In this document: positions 18,135 to 27,340 of the stretch, one piece after another
Numbering within the stretch: position 1 is the first letter of the stretch
How the letters are laid out: the number at the start of each line of letters is the position of its first letter
DNA from: an uncultured Granulosicoccaceae bacterium
GTDB lineage: Bacteria > Pseudomonadota > Gammaproteobacteria > Granulosicoccales > Granulosicoccaceae
Length of the DNA stretch: 47,485 nucleotides
Assembly (NCBI GenBank): GCA_937998875.1
Contig: CALLBO010000043.1
Location: forward strand, 1-47,485
Reading direction: 5' to 3'
Made by a program: the position numbers and the translations under genes
The notes under the pieces: generated by a model
The model's database searches: none
Seen by the model: the letters and a program-made list of their open reading frames with translations, nothing else
What the model was told of the DNA's origin: nothing

Positions 18135-18345
18135 TTGGGGGCCTGGTCTGTTCGTTTCGACTTGCGCTTTATTTTTCAGTATAAGCAAATAGCAGTATTG
18201 CATGACTCACCGCTGTTGTGCGTGCAGAATTTGGTGTCAGGCCTCGATCGGGCTATATCAATGTCGTGGCCTTGTATGTTCCGCTAAGTACCATTGGCGC
18301 TATGATGGTGATACCGAGTTGTGGTTGATAGAGCAGGCTGGAAAA

Positions 18346-20097
18346 ATGGCGATTTCAAGCGATAACGCAGCAAATCTGATACGTGGTGGGTCTTTACTCG
18401 CCCGTGCTCTACAAACCAAAGGCGTCGATCACGTTTTTACACTTGCCGGTGGTTTCTGTAATCCTGCGCTGGAAGGTTTTATGGAATGCCAGATGCCGGT
18501 GATCAACTGTCCGCACGAGCAGGTAGCTGGGCACCTTGCGGATGGTCATACGCGTATTACCAGAAAGCCATCGGTTTGTCTGGTGGGTCCGGAAGGGTTT
18601 GCCAATGCCGTGCCGGCAATGCTTGAAGCAGCGGGCGAGAGATCACCTGTGATATTTGTCACCGGCTCTTCCACGTTAAAACGACAGGGTGCCGGCGGGT
18701 TCAAAGAGATAGATGATGTCGCTATTGCAGCACCTCTGGTTAAGTATTCAGTGCAGATAACAGACGGCGAACGTATTCCGGAGTTTGTCGACCGTGCATG
18801 GAATGCAGCCACCACCGGATATCCGGGGCCGGTACATTTAAGTTTGCCGGTGGATATTATGTTTTCATCGTTCAATGAACTTTCTGCCAGTAGTGAAAGA
18901 CCCTGGAGCAGATTACCCAAACCAACGCCGAGGGCCTGGCCGGAGCCTGCAGCGCTTGAACGAGTGTTAGCTATTATCAAATCCTCCCAATCACCGGTGA
19001 TCATCGGTGGCCATGGGATATGGTGGTCCGGTGCCGAGGGTACACTGGAGCAAGCGGGCCGGACACTGCGAATACCGGTGTTCAACGTGCCGTATCACAC
19101 AAAGTTACTAGGTGAGGAATGTGAGGCCTATATGGGTCTGGCTGACTTTCACCAATATCATCCCTCTAAAGAGGCAATACATGAGGCGGATGTGGTTGTC
19201 ATGGTCGGTGGTCGTCTTGATAACCAGATGAACTTTGGTAACCCACCATTTATAAAAAAAGAAACCAGGCTGATTTGCATTAACGGCAGTGCTGAAGAAC
19301 TGGAATATAACTTTGCCGCAGATGAGGTGTTGTTGTCTGATCCGGGTGCGTTTCTGAATGCGCTTCTCAATAATTCCGCGGGACAAACCTGGGCCGACTG
19401 GTTCGATCTACAAAAACAAAGAAGAGATCAATGGGTAGGAGAGTGGGAATCGCATATCGCTTCAGAAGCGGTAACGGATTTAGAATCCGGTAACAAGATG
19501 CATCCGCTGCAACTCGGGCTTGATGTGATCAGTGAATTGCAAGACGAAGATTGGCTGGTATTCGATGGCGGCAACACACACTTCTGGAACGAGATTGCTG
19601 TCAATATGCTCGGCTGGCGCGGCAAGAAACTAGCAGGCATTATGCATCCGGGTAACTATTCATTATTGGGCGTTGGGGTGAGCTTTGGCATCTCAGCCAA
19701 AGCAACGCATCCCGAGAGCAATGTGGTCGTCATATCCGGTGATGGTGCATTTATGTCTGGCGGGCTATCAATTGAAGCGGCGTTTCAGGAAGATTTACCG
19801 ATTACTGTCGTGATTGATAATAATGGTGGTCTTGATTGTATCAGTCAGCAGCAGGAACGACTTTTTGAGAATGGACAACACTTTGCCACAGACTTTCGCG
19901 ATATCCCCTTTCATTCGATGTTCGAAGGTCTGGGAGGCCACGGAGAACTGGTCACAACGCGTGAAGAGTTAAAACCTGCGCTGCAGCGGGCAATGGCTTC
20001 GGGTAAAACTGCTTGTGTGAATGTTAAATGTCGCGGAGTGATCTCACCCATTGTCGCTGCCACTTCAGATAAGCGTGACAAGGCATCTATAGAATAA
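18346..20097 (+). CDS. Thiamine-diphosphate-dependent acetolactate synthase-like enzyme
   Basis: A 583-residue ThDP enzyme with all three family domains: N-terminal pyrimidine-binding with the activating Glu in NCPHEQVAGHLADG (so not glyoxylate carboligase, which lacks it), the central domain (about 200-330), and C-terminal diphosphate binding with GDGAFMSG followed by NN (GDG-x-NN motif). No ilvN regulatory subunit follows, so biosynthesis of branched-chain amino acids is unlikely. It probably decarboxylates or ligates a 2-oxo acid arising in this operon. I chose ATG 18346, where homology starts; the frame is open back to 18202 but that part has no family resemblance. The stop overlaps the next ATG. 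Confidence 0.87.
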   Translation: MAISSDNAANLIRGGSLLARALQTKGVDHVFTLAGGFCNPALEGFMECQMPVINCPHEQVAGHLADGHTRITRKPSVCLVGPEGFANAVPAMLEAAGERSPVIFVTGSSTLKRQGAGGFKEIDDVAIAAPLVKYSVQITDGERIPEFVDRAWNAATTGYPGPVHLSLPVDIMFSSFNELSASSERPWSRLPKPTPRAWPEPAALERVLAIIKSSQSPVIIGGHGIWWSGAEGTLEQAGRTLRIPVFNVPYHTKLLGEECEAYMGLADFHQYHPSKEAIHEADVVVMVGGRLDNQMNFGNPPFIKKETRLICINGSAEELEYNFAADEVLLSDPGAFLNALLNNSAGQTWADWFDLQKQRRDQWVGEWESHIASEAVTDLESGNKMHPLQLGLDVISELQDEDWLVFDGGNTHFWNEIAVNMLGWRGKKLAGIMHPGNYSLLGVGVSFGISAKATHPESNVVVISGDGAFMSGGLSIEAAFQEDLPITVVIDNNGGLDCISQQQERLFENGQHFATDFRDIPFHSMFEGLGGHGELVTTREELKPALQRAMASGKTACVNVKCRGVISPIVAATSDKRDKASIE

Positions 20098-20444
20098 TGG
20101 CGACGATTTCTTCACATGTCTTAAATGGCTTAGACGGTACACATGCAGCTTCCATCGCAATGAAGCTGGTCAATGTTGACACTGGTGTTACGCTGCTTGA
20201 ATCACGCACGGATGATGGCGGGCGATTCAGTCAGGCAGTAGATATTGAAAATGCTGTTGCTGAACATCGGTATGAACTGATCATCTCAACCGCGGAATAC
20301 TGGTTAAATAGGGATGTTGAGTCTGATCAATTTATCGATGAGATTGTTCTTCGGTTCAGAATGCCTGATCCAGATGCTCGATATCATAAACCGTTAATAA
20401 TCGCACCAAACAGCTACTCCACCTGGTCGTCAGTGGCTGAATAA
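20097..20444 (+). CDS. Transthyretin/5-hydroxyisourate hydrolase-like protein
   Basis: A 115-residue protein of the transthyretin-like fold, as in 5-hydroxyisourate hydrolase (HIUase). It has the opening ISSHVLNG with the catalytic-type His, an Arg in DDGGRF, and YHKPLIIAP with the second His near residue 97. The diagnostic C-terminal Tyr-Arg-Gly-Ser is missing: the end reads YSTWSSVAE. It therefore either acts on a different substrate or is an impaired HIUase. It sits between the ThDP enzyme (one-base overlap) and the DmdA-like gene (one-base gap), and no other urate-pathway gene is nearby, which also argues against urate breakdown. Confidence 0.82.
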   Translation: MATISSHVLNGLDGTHAASIAMKLVNVDTGVTLLESRTDDGGRFSQAVDIENAVAEHRYELIISTAEYWLNRDVESDQFIDEIVLRFRMPDPDARYHKPLIIAPNSYSTWSSVAE

Positions 20445-20445
20445 T

Positions 20446-21558
20446 ATGGCGGACGGGCTGAACTTTTCCCGCCGTCTGAGGCGAACACCGTACACCGACA
20501 GTGTTGAAGTGGCAGGTGTTCGTGGCTTCTCTGTTGTAAACCACATGCTGTTGCCCAAGGCTTTCCAAACAACTGTAGAACAAGACTACTGGCATCTGCG
20601 CGAGCATGTTCAACTCTGGGATGTATCTTGCCAGCGTCAGGTACAGTTAGAAGGGGCAGATGCTGAAAAACTGGTGCAATGGATGACGCCGAGAGATATC
20701 AGCAAGGCAAACATTGGTGATTGCCTTTACGTTCCTATTGTCGATGACGCTGCAGGATTAATTAATGACCCTGTGTTGTTAAAACTAGCAGATGACAAGT
20801 TCTGGTTGTCCATTGCCGACAGCGATGTGTTGCTCTATGCAAAAGGCCTTTCTCTTGCGGCAAAGCTGAATGTTACTGTGACAGAACCCGATGTGTCACC
20901 ACTGGCAGTGCAAGGACCTAAAGCGGAAGCCTTGCTTTGCAAGTTGTTTGGCAACCATATTGGAGATATCGATTTCTTCAAGTACGACTGGATCGATGTT
21001 GCAGGCACGAAACAGCTGATAGCCCGATCCGGCTATTCAAGGCAGGGTGGTTTTGAAATTTACCTGCAAGGCGGGCATCTTGGCAAGGCGCTTTGGGATA
21101 GCATCTGGAGTGCAGGTGAGACTTACAACATCGCACCCGGCTGCCCGAATCTGATAGAACGTATTGAAGGTGGGTTGCTGTCTTATGGCAACGAGATGAC
21201 GCGTGAAAACAACCCGCTTGAGATCGGGCTTGAGCAATTTTGTGCACTTGAGAATCCAGTTGAATGCATAGGAATGGATGCTTTGCTGGCAATTCATCAG
21301 GCAGGGGTAGATCGTCAGATTCGGGGTGTCCTGTTTGGTGATGATCCCTGTCCCACTTGCTCAACACCCTGGCCGGTGATATCTGATGGGAATCAGGTTG
21401 GACAAATTACTTCAGCTATCTGGTCGCCCAGGCTTAAGAGGAATGTTGGCCTCTCACTGATCGAGAATTCACACTGGGACGAAGGCCAGTCTGTTAGTGT
21501 TAATCTGCCCGATGGAGGGGTGGATAAAGGGATGGTCAGTAGTCTGCCGTTTGCCTGA
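20446..21558 (+). CDS. dmdA: DmdA-like tetrahydrofolate-dependent demethylase (GcvT family)
   Basis: A 370-residue member of the GcvT/aminomethyltransferase family. Its closest remembered match is DMSP demethylase DmdA of marine bacteria: RRTPYT at the start, NHMLLPKAF, EPDVSPLAVQGPKAEAL, IARSGYSRQGGFEIY and PGCPNLIERIEGGLLSYGNE all resemble that clade. It transfers a methyl group from a methylated sulfonium or amine to tetrahydrofolate in the cytoplasm. DmdA homologues outside the DMSP-acting clades are common, and here the partners (ThDP enzyme, HIUase-like protein, NMT1-type importer) differ from dmdBCD, so the substrate may not be DMSP. The gene starts one base after the upstream stop. 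Confidence 0.75.
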   Translation: MADGLNFSRRLRRTPYTDSVEVAGVRGFSVVNHMLLPKAFQTTVEQDYWHLREHVQLWDVSCQRQVQLEGADAEKLVQWMTPRDISKANIGDCLYVPIVDDAAGLINDPVLLKLADDKFWLSIADSDVLLYAKGLSLAAKLNVTVTEPDVSPLAVQGPKAEALLCKLFGNHIGDIDFFKYDWIDVAGTKQLIARSGYSRQGGFEIYLQGGHLGKALWDSIWSAGETYNIAPGCPNLIERIEGGLLSYGNEMTRENNPLEIGLEQFCALENPVECIGMDALLAIHQAGVDRQIRGVLFGDDPCPTCSTPWPVISDGNQVGQITSAIWSPRLKRNVGLSLIENSHWDEGQSVSVNLPDGGVDKGMVSSLPFA

Positions 21559-21805
21559 AACGTGTTGTGCTCGTATGAGCGTTATGCTTTGTTAAGTATT
21601 TTATGCTTTAACTGGCTCTTGGTTGCCGTATCGCGCTATGAGAAAATCTGCGTTAACCTGAGCGACTCAGCGATTTACTCTAATAGCGTAATGTTTTACG
21701 ATAGCTCTATGCTGAGAGTGAATCAGAATCACAGCACGCCAAAGAGCTGGGAAATACAACTCAAATCGTCATTTCTGTTAATAGTGGCCCGAATAGGAAA
21801 AACTA
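21559..21805. other. Intergenic gap inside the dmdA-like/ABC operon
   Basis: The 247-base gap is more A+T-rich than its neighbours. It contains a short hairpin CTGAG-CGA-CTCAG (near 21659) and an AGGAAA ribosome-binding site 6 bases before the next ATG. An open frame through the gap has no protein-like character. It may hold an internal promoter for the ABC genes; no good -35/-10 pair was found. Confidence 0.4.
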
Positions 21806-22822
21806 ATGAATAACTTATCACGACGACAACTGCTAAAACTAATCGGTGGGTCGGTAGCTGTTGCCTCACTGGGTTCACCTGCAATTGCAGCCAACAAAAA
21901 GATTCGAGTGGGTGCGTTACGATTCACGTCGCATTCTGCAAGCTTCATAGCAGTGGAACAAGGATTGTTTAAAGAAGCCGGGTTGGATGTTGAGTTGGTT
22001 TTCTTTCAGGCCGCCCAACCGATGGCAGTAGCGATTGCGTCAGGTGATATCGACTATGCTGTTACCGCTATCTCTGGTGGATTGATTTCTCTTGCACAGA
22101 AGGGAGCTATCAAAGTTATAGGGGGTGCATTAACAGAAGAAGCAGGTATCGATGGACAGGAAATTCTTGTATCAGATGCCGCATTTCAGGCGGGAGTTAC
22201 CGCTCCAGGAATGCTCGATGGAAAGAGTTTTGGAATTACACAGGCCGGCTCTTCCTTTCACTACATGGGTTCTCAAATTGCTGCGAGTGAAGGAATCGAA
22301 ATATCCTTCAAACCTTTGCAGAAAGTAGGCGCTATAATTGGTGCGCTAAAATCTGGTCAGATTGACGCATGGAGTATCGTGCCACACATTGCAAAGCCGT
22401 TGGCAGGATCCGGAGCAGTGCACAGTATTGGTGCAGTTAAAGATTATGTGTCTGACTATCAAATCACCACAGTATTCACGTCAGCGAAAAACGCCGCTAA
22501 TGAAAAAGAAATGACTCAAAATTTCATTCGTGCGTTTTCTGCTGGTGCATCTGCCTATGCTGACGTGATGATTGATAAAAAGGATGGTGATGACGGCATG
22601 AATGAGATGGTTGATTTGATACACAAGTATGTTTATACAGATCGACCGCGTGAGAAAGCAGCCCCTTCCATCATCAACGGCACTATGCGAATCAGTACAG
22701 GTGCTGCGTTGAACCTTGGGTCGGTCAAGCATCAGTTGGCCTGGTTCCAGTCAGAAGATCTGGTCGACAAAAGCATCACTATTGATGATCTGGTCGATCA
22801 GTCCTACGTGGATATTATCTGA
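21806..22822 (+). CDS. NMT1/SsuA-type ABC transporter substrate-binding protein
   Basis: A 338-residue periplasmic binding protein of the NMT1/THI5-like (SsuA, TauA, ThiY) family. The N-terminus SRRQLLKLIGG fits a twin-arginine signal, followed by a hydrophobic stretch and AIAA cleavage site near residue 28, so it may be exported folded. The opening IRVGALRFTSHSASFIAVEQ and GLFKEAGLDVELVFF are typical of the family. An AGGAAA site precedes the ATG. With the ATPase and permease that follow it makes a complete importer. Known substrates of relatives include sulfonates, taurine, thiamine precursors and other small nitrogen or sulfur compounds. Confidence 0.9.
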   Translation: MNNLSRRQLLKLIGGSVAVASLGSPAIAANKKIRVGALRFTSHSASFIAVEQGLFKEAGLDVELVFFQAAQPMAVAIASGDIDYAVTAISGGLISLAQKGAIKVIGGALTEEAGIDGQEILVSDAAFQAGVTAPGMLDGKSFGITQAGSSFHYMGSQIAASEGIEISFKPLQKVGAIIGALKSGQIDAWSIVPHIAKPLAGSGAVHSIGAVKDYVSDYQITTVFTSAKNAANEKEMTQNFIRAFSAGASAYADVMIDKKDGDDGMNEMVDLIHKYVYTDRPREKAAPSIINGTMRISTGAALNLGSVKHQLAWFQSEDLVDKSITIDDLVDQSYVDII

Positions 22823-22839
22823 TCACTGTTTCTGCTCAG

Positions 22840-22862
22840 CCGGGGCCCTTGACGGTTCCCGG
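22840..22862 (+). terminator. Intercistronic stem-loop after the binding-protein gene
   Basis: CCGGG (22840-22844) pairs with CCCGG (22858-22862) in the 60-base gap between the binding-protein gene and the ATPase gene. No T run follows, so it is more likely an RNA-stabilising or partial attenuating structure, a usual way to keep binding protein above ATPase level, than a full terminator. Confidence 0.4.
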
Positions 22863-22882
22863 TCTTAATTAGCTTGCGTTCA

Positions 22883-23650
22883 ATGGATATTCGCCTGGAG
22901 AATATCTCGCATTCCTACGATAGTGTGGAGGTGATGCGTGATCTGTCACTGACAATCCGCAGTGGTGAAATCGTTTGTATTGTCGGCCCTTCCGGCTGTG
23001 GCAAATCAACACTACTAAGATTTATCGGCGGCCTTGAGCAACCGGCGTCTGGCCGGGTATTGCAAATCGGTGTTCCGCCGGAAGATAGTTTGAATCCTTT
23101 AACTTACGTTTTTCAGGATTTTGCGCTGTTACCCTGGCGAACCGTTGAAGGAAATATCTCTCTGGTTCTGGAGGATCACAAACTTTCAAAGCAACGCGTT
23201 AGTGAAATTATTGATGATGTCCTGCATCGCACCAAGCTGGCTGACTTTGCAAAAGCGTTACCGAAACAACTCTCTGGCGGGATGAAGCAACGAGTCGCGA
23301 TTGCCCGTGCCATGGCAGTAAATCCAGCGGTGATGCTAATGGACGAGCCATTGTCCGCACTTGACAGTCAAACCCGTGAGTTACTTATTGATGATCTCGT
23401 CTCTCTGTGGGTGAGAGAGCCGTTCACCGCGGTCTACGTTACGCATAATCTATCTGAAGCGGTGCGGTTAGGGCATCGCATTGTTGTATTGTCTCGTCGG
23501 CCCGGGCAAATACGCGACATAGTAGAAATTGACGTACCTCTGGCAGAAAGAGCTGCCGGGCAATCTGCTATAGAGGCGCAACAGAATAAACTCTGGGAGC
23601 TGCTTCGGGATGAGGCTCGTGCCGCAGACAGTGAGTTAATCGATGCGTGA
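22883..23650 (+). CDS. ABC transporter ATPase (SsuB/TauB/NrtD type)
   Basis: A 255-residue ATP-binding subunit with Walker A GPSGCGKST (near residue 36), the Q-loop VFQDFALLPWRT, signature LSGGMKQRVAIARAM and Walker B VMLMDEPLSALD. The PWRT after the Q-loop is characteristic of the nitrate/sulfonate/taurine group. I start at ATG 22883; a TTG at 22874 is in frame but less likely. It overlaps the permease gene by 8 bases and works with the preceding NMT1-type binding protein. Confidence 0.92.
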   Translation: MDIRLENISHSYDSVEVMRDLSLTIRSGEIVCIVGPSGCGKSTLLRFIGGLEQPASGRVLQIGVPPEDSLNPLTYVFQDFALLPWRTVEGNISLVLEDHKLSKQRVSEIIDDVLHRTKLADFAKALPKQLSGGMKQRVAIARAMAVNPAVMLMDEPLSALDSQTRELLIDDLVSLWVREPFTAVYVTHNLSEAVRLGHRIVVLSRRPGQIRDIVEIDVPLAERAAGQSAIEAQQNKLWELLRDEARAADSELIDA

Positions 23651-24506
23651 TTCCAGCCGTGCTTTTGGTGACAACGATAGTGGCAGTAACGGAACCATTA
23701 GCACCGATTCTGATTCAATAAACACAAGGCCTATTCGATTTCGAGGTGGCGGGTTTAAGCCCACCTCCAATCGATGGGCTGGTTTCATTGTGTTTGCGTT
23801 ACTTATTGCATTGGCGGAGTGGGGAACCAGAACTGGTTGGATATCGCCGTTGACCTTACCCAAACCCTCGGATGTGGTGCAGACCTTCGTCGAGTTGTTT
23901 GAATCGGGACTTTTGTTTAAGCACGTAGTGCCTTCACTGACGCGCTTGCTCATGGGATCTTTGATTGGAGTCAGTATTGGTATTGTTGTGGGTGTTGCTA
24001 TCGGGTTGTTTTCCCATGTTCGCTCTGGATTAGTGCCGTTGGTAGCAGCTATATTTCCGATTCCAAAAATAGCATTGTTGCCATTGTTTGTTATCTGGTT
24101 CGGTATTGACGAGGGATCCAAGTACGCCTTGATTGCTTTTGGCACGTTTACGCCAACCGTGGTTGCAACTTACGGTGCGGTTGATAATGTTGATCGAACA
24201 CTGATACGAATGGGACAGAGTTTTGGTCTTAGCTGGTTTTCTATAGTCCGTAAAATCGTGTTACCGGGTGCTCTGCCAGGTATCTTGTCAGGTCTAAGAA
24301 TTTCGCTCGCCATTGCAATTATTCTGCTGGTTGCGGCCGAAATGTTGGGGGCGGAGTACGGTATCGGTGCCTATATTCTCGAGGCGGGATCACTCTATGA
24401 TCTGGAGAGGCTGTTTGCCGGTGTTGTGATCTTGTCGTTGCTGGGTGTCTGCGTGAGTTTTGTTATCGGTGTGCTTGAGCGTCGCATGCTTGCGTGGCGG
24501 GTATAA
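23643..24506 (+). CDS. ABC transporter permease (SsuC/TauC type)
   Basis: A 287-residue inner-membrane permease. After a hydrophilic Ser/Asn/Asp-rich N-terminus of about 40 residues come six predicted helices. The domain marker is LTLPKPSDVVQTF, and the EAA-type loop is QSFGLSWFSIVRKIVLPGALPGILSGLRIS, shown here only as the segment near residues 192-222. It is the last gene of the rightward operon that begins with the ThDP enzyme. The long N-terminal tail is not usual for the family, and an internal start cannot be excluded. Confidence 0.9.
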   Translation: MRDSSRAFGDNDSGSNGTISTDSDSINTRPIRFRGGGFKPTSNRWAGFIVFALLIALAEWGTRTGWISPLTLPKPSDVVQTFVELFESGLLFKHVVPSLTRLLMGSLIGVSIGIVVGVAIGLFSHVRSGLVPLVAAIFPIPKIALLPLFVIWFGIDEGSKYALIAFGTFTPTVVATYGAVDNVDRTLIRMGQSFGLSWFSIVRKIVLPGALPGILSGLRISLAIAIILLVAAEMLGAEYGIGAYILEAGSLYDLERLFAGVVILSLLGVCVSFVIGVLERRMLAWRV

Positions 24507-24646
24507 CTGCTGATTGAGCAAAGCGGTTCTCAGGTGAGCTATTTTTTTTATCCAAGGTTGATTGAAAATACCACGCAACAGAAAATATACTCTTGACCCA
24601 TTTCCTATTCTGTATTTCTTTATGTGCTGTGTCGAAGCATTGCTAT

Positions 24647-27340
24647 TTACACAGATTTAACGGCTACACTCTTTTTGATAATACTGTCGAGTTCACCGCG
24701 ACAACTACCGCAATTGGTTCCCGCATGCGTTAACTCGCCAATACGAGTGATCGTCCCTGCATTGTCTTTGCTTATCGCATTAACAATCTGTTTTTCGCCG
24801 ATGCCAAAACAGGAGCATATGAGCTTACCGTTGTTTTCGGCAATATCCTGTTGAACTCCTGATAGCAAAGAGTGACGAACGTATTTACTATTGTGTTGGC
24901 GCGTAAATATACTGACAAGCCAGTCTCGAGAGGCGGCTACAGGTTGGTCAGCGGTAAAGCATGCAGAATGCAGTTTTGGTCCGTCGAAGACTACGTAGTT
25001 GAAGCGATTTAGAAATTTGTCTTCGTATTCGAGTGCTTCGAAACGCTTCTGCCCTGAGAAATGAGATTTAACCAGGGCTTTTATACTGGTAGCTGCATCT
25101 ACCGCAAATTCCGTTCTCCAGCCCCCCTCACACCTTGCTCTGGCAACATAGACAAAATCTTTTGATGTAACTCTTTCACGTGTAATAGCGAATCCATATT
25201 GTAGTTTTTCATAGCGTGCTACTTTAACTCTGCTGTGTTTTAACGCGGGCTGCCCTGATACCGGATCTACGTCTTGTTCTGTCAGGGAATCTATTCTTCC
25301 GGAGTTTGAAAACGGTGAGCACCAGTGTATTGGAACGAACACAGACCCTTGCGCGACTCTGTCAGTAATTATGACTCTGAGTACACATCTACCGCGCTCA
25401 TTACTTACAATAGCCAGATCTGCATCTTTGAGCTTTGTCAGCGCCGCATCGTGCGGATTGATTTCAATAAACGGCTCTGGCGTATGTGCTGACAGAGTAG
25501 GTGAGTGACCGGTGCGTGTCATGGTATGCCAGTGATCGCGCGTGCGACCAGTGTTTAGCAGCAGCTCGCCGCTATTGGTTGGTAGCTGTTTAGATTCAAA
25601 GTGTTGTTCGGTTGCATTGGTAACGATAAAACGTGCACGTCGATCCGGTGTATAGAAATCACCTTTAGCAAAAAACCGAATCGGTTTTTGATCTGCGGAC
25701 TCTCGGGCCGGCCAGTAGAACGGTTCCATTTTATTGTAGCGTTGCTTGTCTACATCCTTATAAAAACTGATATCAAAGTCACGGTTGTCGTTTTGGTTGT
25801 TTAGCCCTGACAACTCTGCAAACTCCCGAAATATCTGATTCGGATCTGAGTATTGAAACCCTTCGCTAAAGCCAAGTTGCTGTGCAACTTTGGCCACAGC
25901 CCACCAATCCGGACGTGTTTGACCCGGTGGGACACGGAATCTTCGTTGACGTGAAATACAGCGTTCGCTATTCGTGACGGTGCCGCTTTTTTCACCCCAT
26001 GCCTGCGCTGGTAACTGCACGTGTGCATAAGGTGATGTGTCGTTGTTATGAACCACATCAGACTGAACAACAAACTCGCAACGACTTAATGCGGAGGCGA
26101 CAAAGTTTGCATCCGGCATTGATGCAGCCGGATTTGTCGCCATAATCCAGACGGCTTTTATGTCACCTTTGTCTATGCCGTTAAAAAGGTCTACCGCTTT
26201 TAGACCCGTTTTTTTCGCCATTACCGGAGCATTCCAGAACTGCTTTACGGTGTGCCGGTGAAACTCGTTTTCAATATCCATGTGGCAGGTCAGCATGTTA
26301 GCAAGCCCACCAGTTTCACGGCCACCCATAGCGTTCGGCTGTCCAGTGATTGAAAAAGGGCCGCACCCTTGCTTGCCGATTCTGCCCGTTAGTAAATGAC
26401 AATTGATAATCGCATTGACCTTGTCAGTGCCAATGCTTGACTGGTTAACCCCCTGGCTATAAACCGTCACCACTTTTTTGGTGGCGGCGTAACTGTTATA
26501 GAAACTAAGCACTTCTGCTTCTGTCAGGCCGGTAAGCCCTGCAACGGTAGTCACATTGTATTGTTGTGTTGACTTGAGTAATTCGTTAAGACCAACAGTA
26601 GCGTTATAGATATAACGCTTATCTAGTATTCCGTGTTCGTAGAGATATCTGACCAGTCCATTAAATAGTATTGCATCAGTATCCGCGTTTATTCGCAGGT
26701 GGCGATCGGCGAGTTCAGTGGTTGCAGTACTGCGGGTGTCGATCGTTACAATTTTCAGGCGCGACTTTTTATCCTGCGCCTCTGTTAGACGACGATGCAA
26801 TACCGGATGACACCATGCGAGGTTAGAGCCGACCAGAATGACCAGATCAGCGAGTTCAAGATCTTCATAGCATCCGGGTACTGTATCTGCACCGAAGGCG
26901 CGCTTGTGCCCAGCAACACTTGACGCCATGCAAAGCCGTGAGTTGGTATCGATGTTGGCAGTGCCCAGATAGCCTTTTACGAATTTGTTAACGACATAAT
27001 AGTCTTCAGTTAAAAGTTGACCGGAAACGTAGAAAGCAATCGATTCAGGACCATGAGTATCAATACACTGCCTGAATTTGTCGGATATTCGCTCTAGTGC
27101 CGTACTCCACTCAACGGTTTCGCCATCGACGACCGGATAGAGTAGCCGATCTGTCAGAGACAGGGTCTCAGCCAGGGTTTGTCCCTTAAGGCAAAGCCTG
27201 CCATGATTGGCAGGATGTGTTTCGTCACCGGCGATGGTGGTGCTTCCATTCGCATGCGTGCTCGCAGTGACACCGCAACCGACACCGCAATAAGGGCAGG
27301 TCGTCTTTGTTGTTACAGTCGCACTAAGCTGATTCTTCAT
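24647..27340 (-). CDS. nasA: Assimilatory nitrate reductase catalytic subunit with C-terminal BFD domain
   Basis: A cytoplasmic molybdopterin enzyme of about 897 residues that reduces nitrate to nitrite. It has an N-terminal 4Fe-4S site (CPYCGVGCGV and a later Cys in GRLCLKGQ), the molybdopterin oxidoreductase domain, a molydopterin-dinucleotide-binding domain near residues 585-700, and a C-terminal [2Fe-2S] BFD-type domain with CSCFGIGE and NCGSCRGEL. That C-terminal cluster is a mark of NasA. The preferred start is ATG 27340 (17-base overlap with nirD); ATG 27355 is in frame. It is the last gene of the nitrate operon. Confidence 0.93.
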   Translation of the reverse strand: MKNQLSATVTTKTTCPYCGVGCGVTASTHANGSTTIAGDETHPANHGRLCLKGQTLAETLSLTDRLLYPVVDGETVEWSTALERISDKFRQCIDTHGPESIAFYVSGQLLTEDYYVVNKFVKGYLGTANIDTNSRLCMASSVAGHKRAFGADTVPGCYEDLELADLVILVGSNLAWCHPVLHRRLTEAQDKKSRLKIVTIDTRSTATTELADRHLRINADTDAILFNGLVRYLYEHGILDKRYIYNATVGLNELLKSTQQYNVTTVAGLTGLTEAEVLSFYNSYAATKKVVTVYSQGVNQSSIGTDKVNAIINCHLLTGRIGKQGCGPFSITGQPNAMGGRETGGLANMLTCHMDIENEFHRHTVKQFWNAPVMAKKTGLKAVDLFNGIDKGDIKAVWIMATNPAASMPDANFVASALSRCEFVVQSDVVHNNDTSPYAHVQLPAQAWGEKSGTVTNSERCISRQRRFRVPPGQTRPDWWAVAKVAQQLGFSEGFQYSDPNQIFREFAELSGLNNQNDNRDFDISFYKDVDKQRYNKMEPFYWPARESADQKPIRFFAKGDFYTPDRRARFIVTNATEQHFESKQLPTNSGELLLNTGRTRDHWHTMTRTGHSPTLSAHTPEPFIEINPHDAALTKLKDADLAIVSNERGRCVLRVIITDRVAQGSVFVPIHWCSPFSNSGRIDSLTEQDVDPVSGQPALKHSRVKVARYEKLQYGFAITRERVTSKDFVYVARARCEGGWRTEFAVDAATSIKALVKSHFSGQKRFEALEYEDKFLNRFNYVVFDGPKLHSACFTADQPVAASRDWLVSIFTRQHNSKYVRHSLLSGVQQDIAENNGKLICSCFGIGEKQIVNAISKDNAGTITRIGELTHAGTNCGSCRGELDSIIKKSVAVKSV

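Noticed and set aside
18202..18345. N-terminal extension of the ThDP enzyme (48 residues)
   Set aside because: Cys/Trp-rich and unlike the family; homology begins at the internal ATG 18346, and this DNA should carry divergent promoters.
18346..20097. Glyoxylate carboligase
   Set aside because: The activating Glu in PHEQ is present, whereas glyoxylate carboligase lacks it.
20097..20444. Straight call as 5-hydroxyisourate hydrolase (uraH)
   Set aside because: The C-terminal YRGS is missing and no urate oxidase or OHCU decarboxylase gene is nearby.
21562..21813. 83-codon frame between the DmdA-like gene and the binding-protein gene
   Set aside because: Low-complexity composition, no ribosome site, overlaps the start of the well-supported binding-protein gene.
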